Assembly: GCA_039707655.1 (NCBI GenBank)
Contig: CM077664.1
Span: forward strand, 25,966,781 to 26,030,780
Reading direction: 5' to 3'
DNA: 64,000 nucleotides
DNA from: Elymus sibiricus
Taxonomy: Eukaryota > Streptophyta > Magnoliopsida > Poales > Poaceae
Shown: positions 56,817 to 64,000 of the stretch, one piece after another
How the letters are laid out: every line of letters starts with the position of its first letter
Position numbering within the stretch: the first letter of the stretch is position 1
Translations under genes and position numbers: made by a program
Notes under the pieces: model-generated
What the model was told of the DNA's origin: nothing
The model's database searches: none
What the model saw: the letters and a program-made list of their open reading frames with translations, nothing else

Positions 56817-58509
56817 TGATACGTCTCCAACGTATCTATAATTTATGAAGTATTCATGCCATGTTTATTATAGTTTGTATGATTTTGGTGCACTTTTATA
56901 TGGATTTTATATGATTTTCATGGACTAACATATTGACCTAGTGCCCAGTGCCAATTGCAGTTTTCTACTTGTTTTTGGTTTTCCAGAAAATCCATATCAA
57001 ACGAAGTCCAAATGCAGCGAAACTTTTTGATGATTTTTTCTGGAAGGAAAGGGACCCAGGAAGCTTCGGGAGAGTACCAGAAAACCCACAGGGGCCCCAC
57101 AAGCCACCAGGGCACGCCCAGGGGGGGGGATGCCGCGCCCTGGTGCCTCGTGGGCCCCCTGTGGCCCCTCTTTGCGTGATTCCAACGCCAAAAAATCCTA
57201 TATATTCAGAAACCTCCAGAAATAACCCTAGAACTTTGACTCCGCCGCCGCAAGCCTCTGTACCTCCACGATCTCATCTACAACCCTTTTCCGGCACCCT
57301 GCTAGAGGGGAGAATCATCACCGGAGGCCATCTTCATCATCCCGGCAGTCTCCATGATGAGGAGGGAGTAGTTCACCCTTGGGGCTGAGGGTATGTACCA
57401 GTAGCTATGTGTTTGATCTCTCTCTCTCTCTCTCTCTCTCGTGTTCTTGATTTGGCACGATCTTGATGTACCGCGAGCTTTGTTAATATAGTTGGATCAT
57501 ATGGTGTTTTCCCCCTCTCTATCTTGTTGTGATGAATTGAGTTTTTACCTTTGAGGTTTCACTATTATCGGATTGAATACTTTTATGGATTTGAGAACAT
57601 GTGACGTATGTCTTGCATATGAATACCCGTGGTGACAATGGGGTATTATATTGATTCACTTGATGTATGTTTTGGCACTCAACTCGCGGATTCCCGAGGT
57701 GACATTCGGGTAATCTATGCATAGGGGTTGATGCACGTTTTCGTCCTACTTTCTCGGTAGAAATCTTGGGGCACTCTTTGAAGTTCTTTGTGTTGGATTG
57801 AATATTATGAATCTGAAGTTGTTTGATGCATATCGTATAACCAACTCACGGATACTTGTGGTGACATTGGAGTATCTAGGTGACATTAGAGTTGGTTGAT
57901 GTGTATCATATGGTGTTATTTTAGTACGAACTCTAGGGTTGTTTGTGACACTTATAGGAATAGCTCAATAGATTGATCGGAAAGGATAACTTTGAGGTGG
58001 TTTCGTACCCTACAAACAATTTCATCTTATGTTCTCCGCTTGATAAGAACTTTGGAGTGATTCTTTATCGCACGTTGAGGGATTGTTATATGATTCAACT
58101 ATGTTAGCACTGTTGAGAGATTGCACTAGAGAAAGTATGAACCCTAGGCCTTGTTTCTAAGCATTGCAATACTGTTTGTGCTCCGTTTTATCACTTGCTA
58201 GCTTGCTGTTTTTATATTTTCAGATTACAAAAACGTATATGTACTTTCCATACTACACTTGTATCACCATCTCTTCGCCGAACTAGTGCACCTATACAAT
58301 TTGTCATTGTATTAGGTGTGTTGGGGACACAAGAGATTTCTTGTATTTGATTGCAGGGTTGTTTGAGAGAGACCATCTTCATCCTACGCCTCCCACGGAT
58401 TGATAAACCTTAGGTCATCCACTTGAGGGAAAATTGCTACTGTCCTACAAAACTCTGCGCTTGGAGGCCCAACACGAGTCTACAAGAATAAGTTGTGTAG
58501 TAGACATCA
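56817..58509 (+). repeat. 5' LTR
   Basis: It starts TGATACGTCTCCAACGTATC and ends GTAGTAGACATCA. It contains a (CT)n run at 57418-57440 and a GC-rich hairpin segment at 57093-57178 that is missing in the 3' LTR. Short open frames in it are not genes. Confidence 0.88.
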
Positions 58510-58519
58510 AGCTCTTTTC

Positions 58520-58537
58520 TGGCGCCGTTGCCGGGGA
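58520..58537 (+). other. Primer-binding site of the gypsy-like element
   Basis: TGGCGCCGTTGCCGGGGA lies shortly after the LTR end, the typical position and wording for Triticeae gypsy elements. The spacing of 10 bases from the LTR is longer than usual. Confidence 0.7.
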
Positions 58538-58636
58538 GGTGAGTGCTTGAAGGTATATCTTTAGATCTTGCAATCGAATCTTTTAATTTCTTGTTTTATC
58601 ACTAGTTTGGTTTATAAAAGAAAACTACAAAAAAAT

Positions 58637-59572
58637 ATGGAATTGAGGTTGCCTCATATTATTCATCTTTATAATGTCTTTCTTGAAAATGATGGATCGG
58701 AAAATTGTGCTCAATTGATAGAAGAAGAATTCAATAAAATGTTTGGCATAAAATCTTTGAATGATAAGCATGATTGCAATGTTGCTAGTATGAATTCTTT
58801 GAATATCCATGATGCTAGTGATATGAAAAGCCATAAGCTTGGGGATGCTATGTTTGATGAAGATGATATTTTTAGTCCCCCAAGTTTTGATGAGAAAATT
58901 TATTATGATGTTTGCATGCCTCCTATTTATGATGATTGTAATTATGAAAGTGGATTTAGAGAGGTCATGACTTTATTTAAAGATGATTCCACTATTTTGG
59001 AAGAGGTTTCAATTGATTATGACAACAAAGTTGCTATCTATGATGATTATTGTGATGACATGTATGCTATAAAGAATAAAGATAACCATGAAACTTGTCA
59101 TCATGATTTTTATTTTCAATTGGATTATTCCAATCAAGTATCACATGATAGTTATTTTGTTGAGTTTGCTCTCACTATTATGAATGAGAAGAAAATTGCT
59201 TATGTGGAGAGTAGTAAAAATTCCATGCTTGTGGATCATGAAAAGAGTGCTTTATGTGATAGCTATATTGTTGAATTCATTCATGATGGTACTGAAAATT
59301 ATTATGAGAGAGGATCATATGCTTGTAGGTGTTGCAATAATATCAAGTTTCCTCTCTATGTATTGAAAGTTTTGAAGTTGCACTTGTTTTGCCTTCCTAT
59401 GCTAGTTGATTCTTGCTCCCATAAGTTGTTTGCTCACAAAATCCCTATGCATAGGAACTGTGTTAGGCTTAAATGTGCTTGTCATATGCTTCATGATGCT
59501 CCCATTATGTTTCAATTCTTCACTTTTATGCGAGCATCATTGAAATCATCATGCCTAGCTAAAAGGCATTAA
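58637..59572 (+). CDS. Single ORF of the non-autonomous LTR element, unknown protein
   Basis: 311 aa from MELRLPHIIHLYNV; this ATG is the first after the leader and lies about 100 bases after the primer site. The protein is very rich in Asp, Tyr, His, Asn and Cys, with repeated acidic YDD/YDDY phrases in the middle and a Cys-rich C-terminal part (YACRCCNNIKFP, LPMLVDSCSHKLF, CVRLKCACHMLHD). No gag, zinc-knuckle or protease pattern is complete. The frame is intact although the element has no enzymes, which hints at selection or youth. I recall similar ORFs in related Triticeae elements but know no function. An RNA- or capsid-associated role would be a guess. Confidence 0.55.
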   Translation: MELRLPHIIHLYNVFLENDGSENCAQLIEEEFNKMFGIKSLNDKHDCNVASMNSLNIHDASDMKSHKLGDAMFDEDDIFSPPSFDEKIYYDVCMPPIYDDCNYESGFREVMTLFKDDSTILEEVSIDYDNKVAIYDDYCDDMYAIKNKDNHETCHHDFYFQLDYSNQVSHDSYFVEFALTIMNEKKIAYVESSKNSMLVDHEKSALCDSYIVEFIHDGTENYYERGSYACRCCNNIKFPLYVLKVLKLHLFCLPMLVDSCSHKLFAHKIPMHRNCVRLKCACHMLHDAPIMFQFFTFMRASLKSSCLAKRH

Positions 59573-59599
59573 AGAAAAGCGCTTGTTGGGAGACGACCC

Positions 59600-61060
59600 A
59601 ATAATTATCCTTACTGTTTTTGTCTGTCCACATGATTAAGGTACTATATTAATCATGTTTTATATGTTTTATTTCAATAATGTGCCAAGTAAAGCCTTTG
59701 GGATAGTGTGGATGCTTGTTGATTTGATTCTGTGCAAAAACAGAAACTTTTGCGTCCAATGCTGAATTTCTATTCTGTACTGGAGCGTGAGAAAATTCTG
59801 AAATTTTTACAGAGTATTGGGTTACAAATGTTTTACGTTTTCATAGTTTTCCAGAATTTTTGGAGGTACAGAAGTATGGTTTTTAAATCGCTCACTACAT
59901 GCTGTTCTGTTTTTGACAGATTCTGTTTTCAATGCGTAGTTTGCTTGTTTTAGTGTTTTCATAGCTTATATTGAGTAATATAAATTGTGGAAATTATGGA
60001 ATACAGTAGGCATTATGTGAGAACAATTATGAATTTTTTCTTGACAGTACCTAAGTGAATGATTTATCTTTATCATACTAACCTATCTCACAAGTTCCGT
60101 TAAGTTTTGTGTGATTGAAGTTTTCAAGTTTTGGGTGAGATATCGATATGAGGAAAATAAGGAGAGGCAAGAACCTAATCTTGGGGATGGCCAATGCACC
60201 CCAAGGTAATATTCAAGGAAGACTCAAGCATCTAAGCTTGGGGATGCCCCGGAAGGCATCCCCTCTTTCGTCTTCAACACTATCGGTAACCTCACTTGGA
60301 GCTATATTTTTATTCGTCACATGATATGTGTTTTGCTTGGAGCATAATTTTCTTTTGTTGAGATTTGATTGCTGTTATCAATAATCATGTTTTGTATCTT
60401 TTAGTTCAATAAAATGCCAATTATAGCCTTTACCATGCTCAGTTTGCAAGTTCATGAGTTGCTGTTTGAAAACAGAAAGTTTTCTGTTATGTCCAGGATA
60501 TTCCTGAATATTCAGAACATGATTAAAATCTGAAACTTTTACATAGTAAGTATGCATGAGTTCTCTATCACGTGGTAATTTTTCAGAATTTTTGGAGTTA
60601 GGGAAGTATGAATTCTTATTCACCCTTTACAGACTGTTCTGTTTAGACAGATTTTGGTTATAGTTGCATTTTTTTTGCATATGTTGCTTGTTTAATGTTT
60701 CTATTTGTGGATAGGAGTATTAAATATGCAGAGGCATTTAGTATGCAATCTTTAATTATAATTTTTGTGATTTGTTACAGTAGAGAATGTTAAGGTTTTG
60801 AGTGGATTTATACTAACTTATCTCACGAGTTCTTGTTGAGTTTTGTGTGGATGAAGTTTTTAAAGATTTTGGAGAAGCCATGATATGAGAGGAATTAAGG
60901 AGACACAAGAGCTCAAGCTTGGGGATACCCAAGGCACCCCAATATAATATTCCAAGAAGTCTCAAGCAACTAATCTTGGGGATGCCCCGGTAGGCATCCC
61001 ACCTTTCTTCATCAACACCTATCGGTTAGCCTAAGTTTTTACTTGTTCACATGATATGTG
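59600..61060 (+). repeat. Diverged ~740-bp tandem repeat in the element's inner untranslated region
   Basis: Two copies, about 59650-60310 and 60390-61050, share the order: TTCAATAA-TGCCAA, AAAACAGAAA, CTGAAA-TTTTTACA, CAGAATTTTTGGAG, CTGTTCTGTTT-GACAGATT, CTCACAAGTTC / CTCACGAGTTC, then CTTGGGGATGCCCCGG with a hairpin. No coding content. Confidence 0.7.
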
Positions 61061-62793
61061 CTATTCTTTGAGTGTCCTTTTATTTTCATTTTATTTGCTG
61101 TTTGAATACAATTATCAAGATCCTAAATCTTTATTGAGAGAGAGTCTTCATATAGCTACTTAATTGTTTGCCTACTCATTGATCTTCACTTATACCTTTT
61201 GGAGTAGTTTCTCGTTTACTCTCATTCTTCACTCATATCCTATGAGTAAATTGTTGAATAAATTGAATATCATGAAGTTGAAATAATATGAGCTTCATAT
61301 GCTTATATCATGCCTAGTAGTAGCTTCACATTGGGTTTAGAAGGTAAAATCTATTGAAGCTTGACAATCACAATATTGGGCATGCAAGCAATTCATGAAT
61401 GATTAGTATAAGGAGGAGAACTTTCATATATAAATATATTATCTTGGACATCTTTTATGATTGTGAATACCCATTAATTATTTTCAAACTTGAGCAAATT
61501 AGTTGAAGTTGGACAAAGAAGACAACGTAATGAATTATGTTTGGGTATATTTGCATAGAAGTTATATTGTTATGGATCCTCCAACATGTGGTGCTTGTTT
61601 AGAATCTTTTGCTAGCCAAAATTTCTTTACTAAGCGGAAATACTACTTGTGCATCCAAAATCCATGAGCCAAGTTTCTTCCATGAGTGTCCACCATACCT
61701 ACCTATATACGGTATTACCCTGCCGTTCCAAGTAAATTCGCATGTGCCACCTCTAATCATTCAAATAAGCATATGTTTTGTGTGCCCGTACCGCTCATGA
61801 AGCGGCAGTGGGTGGTCAGTATCTTCCATGTTAAGCAAGTTATTCTCATGATGAGTGTTTATTCACTTGTCATTGCACGAGAGAGGGCGGTAATTGGGAT
61901 GCCCAGTCCTATGCTCAAAATCGAATTATATAATGCAAACAAACGCCCCCGGAAAGTTGATTGTATGGAGGGCACCCGAGTATTCGGCTAGCCATGGCTT
62001 GTGTTTGAATGGTTGAGGGGGAGTAAACTTTACCTTTCCGCTTGGGAACCGCCTATAATGTATTTAGCATGGAAGATATTGAGAACTCTTGGTCGTGACG
62101 TTGACAGGAAAGGCATGCCTCTCAAAATGTAATCATTTCTGTTTTAAGCTATGAGATATGGCACCTCTGTAAATCCCTGCTTCCCTCTGCGAAAGGACAT
62201 TTCATTTACTTTTATGCTATTTACTTTCATGTTATTTACTTTTTATGTTGAGTCAATTTCTTATTCCAACCTATTCTATAGTTGGCAAGCATCATGTGGT
62301 GGGGAAAGATCCAGGCACATATGGCCATTCAAATATATTTGATCATGAATTATTATTGTTGACAATTATCTCTATGATAAATAAGTTCGGAGGTGAAACA
62401 TTAAGCTCCTATCTTTCTCTGTGTTCGATGGATGCCATTTGTTCTAAAAATATGCTTTGAGTACTAGCAATCATAGAAGACTATATGATAATTGAGTATG
62501 TGGAGCTCTTAATTAGACTTTGTTGAAGATAAGTTGAATTGCAATTGTTTGGTGACTAAGAACATAGGTTGTTAAGTTTCAAGACAATGCATTGTTTGAA
62601 CCATAACATGTGAATGGATTGCTACTTTATCATGATGAGTTTTATGAGAAAGAGTTGCTGTTATGATGCTTGGAAAAGTGATTGAAATTATCATTGATCA
62701 AACTTATGCACTATGCTAGCATTCACACTTCATAAATTATTTCTTTTATCATTTACCTACTCGAGGACAAGCAGGAATTAAGCTTGGGGATGC
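61060..62793. other. Untranslated inner sequence of the non-autonomous LTR element, ending in the purine tract
   Basis: No conserved ORF. A GC-richer island at 61680-62050 (CCTATATACGGTATTACCCTG, GGGCACCCGAGTATTCGG) could be a packaging or regulatory region. The last bases AATTAAGCTTGGGGATGC (62776-62793) are the purine tract before the 3' LTR. Confidence 0.45.
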
Positions 62794-64000
62794 TGATACG
62801 TCTCCAACGTATCTATAATTTATGAAGTATTCATGCAATGTTTATTATAGTTTTGTATTATTTTGGTGCACTTTTATATGGATTTTATATGCTTTTCATG
62901 GACTAACATATTGACCTAGTGCCCAGTGCCACTTGCTGTTTTCTGCTTGTTTTCGGTTTTCCAAAAAATCCATATCAAACAAAGTCCAAATGCAGCGAAA
63001 CTTTTTGACAATTTTTCTGGAAGGAAAGGGATCCAGGAAGCTTCGGGAGAGTACCAGAAGACCCACAGGGGCCCCTCTTTGCATGATTCCAATGCCAAAA
63101 ATTACTATATATTCAGAAACCTCCAGAAATAACCCTAGAACTTTGACTCCGCCGCCGCAAGCCTCTATACCTCCACGATCTCATCTACAACCCTTTTCTG
63201 GCACCCTGCTGGAGGTGGGAATCATCACCGGAGGCCATCTTCATCATCCCGGCGGTCTCCATGACGAGGAGGTAGTAGTTCACCCTCGAGGCTGAGGGTA
63301 TGTACCAGTAGTTTGATCTCTCTCTCTCTCTCATGTTATTGATTTGGCACGATCTTGATGTACCGCGAGCTTTGTTAATATAGTTGGATCATATGGTGTT
63401 TTCCCCCTCTCTATCTTGTTGTGATGAATTGAGTTTTTACCTTTGAGGTTTCACTATTATCAGATTGAATACTTTTATGGATTTGAGAACACGTGATGTA
63501 TGTATTGCATATGAATACCCGTGGTGACAATGGGGTATTATATTGATTCACTTGGTGTATGTTTTGGCACTCAACTCGCGTATTCCCGAGGTGACATTGG
63601 GGTAATCTATGCATAGGGGTTGATGCACGTTTTCGTCCTACTTTCTCCAGTAGAAATCTTGGGGCACTCTTTGAAGTTCTTTGTGTTGGATTGAATATTA
63701 TAAATCTGAAGTTGTTTGATGCATATCGTATAATCAACTCATGGATACTTGTGGTGACATTGGAGTATCTAGGTGACATTAGAGTTGGTTGATGTGTATC
63801 ATATGGTGTTATTTTAGTACGAACTCTAGGGCTGTTTGTGAAACTTATAGGAATAGCTCAATAGATTGATCGGAAAGGATAACTTTCAGGTGGTTTCATA
63901 CTCTACAAACAATTTCATCTTATGTTCTCTGCTTGATAAGAACTTTGGAGTCATTCTTTATCGCACGTTGAGGGATTGTTATATGATTCAACTATGTTAG
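62794..64000 (+). repeat. 3' LTR, cut by the window end
   Basis: It aligns with the 5' LTR from TGATACGTCTCC onward with scattered substitutions, a shorter (CT)n run (63318-63332) and an 80-base gap where the 5' LTR has a GC-rich hairpin. The window stops about 400 bases before its expected end. Confidence 0.88.

Larger units (their letters stand above)
56817..64000 (+). mobile_element. Non-autonomous gypsy-like LTR retrotransposon (LARD-like), right end outside the window
   Basis: Two direct LTRs (56817-58509 and from 62794) enclose about 4.3 kb. A primer site TGGCGCCGTTGCCGGGGA follows 10 bases after the 5' LTR, a motif common in grass gypsy elements. A purine-rich AAGCTTGGGGATGC precedes the 3' LTR. 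The inner part has no gag, protease, reverse transcriptase or integrase, only one ORF of unknown function and long untranslated repeats, so movement would depend on another element's proteins. Confidence 0.85.

Overview
The window looks like nuclear DNA of a Triticeae grass (wheat, Aegilops, barley or rye type). The signs are a BARE/Angela/WIS-type copia LTR (ends TGTTGGAAATATGCCC), CACTA elements with CACTAGTRGAAAA ends and arrays of the CCTTTAGTCCCGG repeat, Stowaway MITEs, an Au-like SINE, and about one intact gene in 64 kb. Family names come from memory; no database was searched.

Layout. 1-1.5 kb: the 3' part of a DnaJ-like gene, broken by a frameshift and a stop. 1.9-5.4 kb: a LINE with decayed ORF1 and endonuclease and no reverse transcriptase. 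5.4-33.4 kb: a transposon-type gene with a plant mobile domain (PMD), split by a nested stack of insertions. CACTA-A (7308-31023, TSD TCA) sits in a PMD exon. CACTA-B (9473-26155, TSD GAG) sits in the first exon of a B3-like gene carried by CACTA-A. CACTA-B itself holds an Angela-type solo LTR (11108-12867, TSD TGTAT) in its ORF1 and a Helitron (20055-23760, between A and T) in its tnp2 gene. At each of these four junctions, removing the insert and one TSD copy rejoins one open reading frame locally, which fixes the borders and the order. 34.5-41.9 kb: an intact 12-exon gene for Mediator subunit 33 (MED33/REF4 family, 1328 aa predicted), with a solo LTR in intron 1, a tRNA-derived SINE in intron 3 and an Au-like SINE upstream. 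42-44 kb: small repeat remnants. 44.0-55.6 kb: a decayed copia retrotransposon on the minus strand with an extra third ORF that seems to have its own promoter region. 55.6-64 kb: an inverted LTR fragment, then a non-autonomous gypsy-like LTR element encoding one unrecognised protein; its 3' LTR runs off the window.

The most interesting part is the CACTA pair. Both use the same plan, all genes on the minus strand. Next to the right terminal repeats is a small two-exon gene for a coiled-coil protein with a C-terminal membrane segment (with an N-terminal GRF zinc finger in CACTA-A). Further on comes an internal block of subterminal-type repeats directly upstream of a TATA box, then a second gene: a Transposase_24-like/Ulp1-protease fusion in CACTA-B, a B3-like protein in CACTA-A. 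CACTA-B keeps a decayed tnp2 between them; CACTA-A has none. The membrane-anchored small protein and the duplicated repeat promoters suggest a regulatory layer of grass CACTA elements that I do not know to be described.
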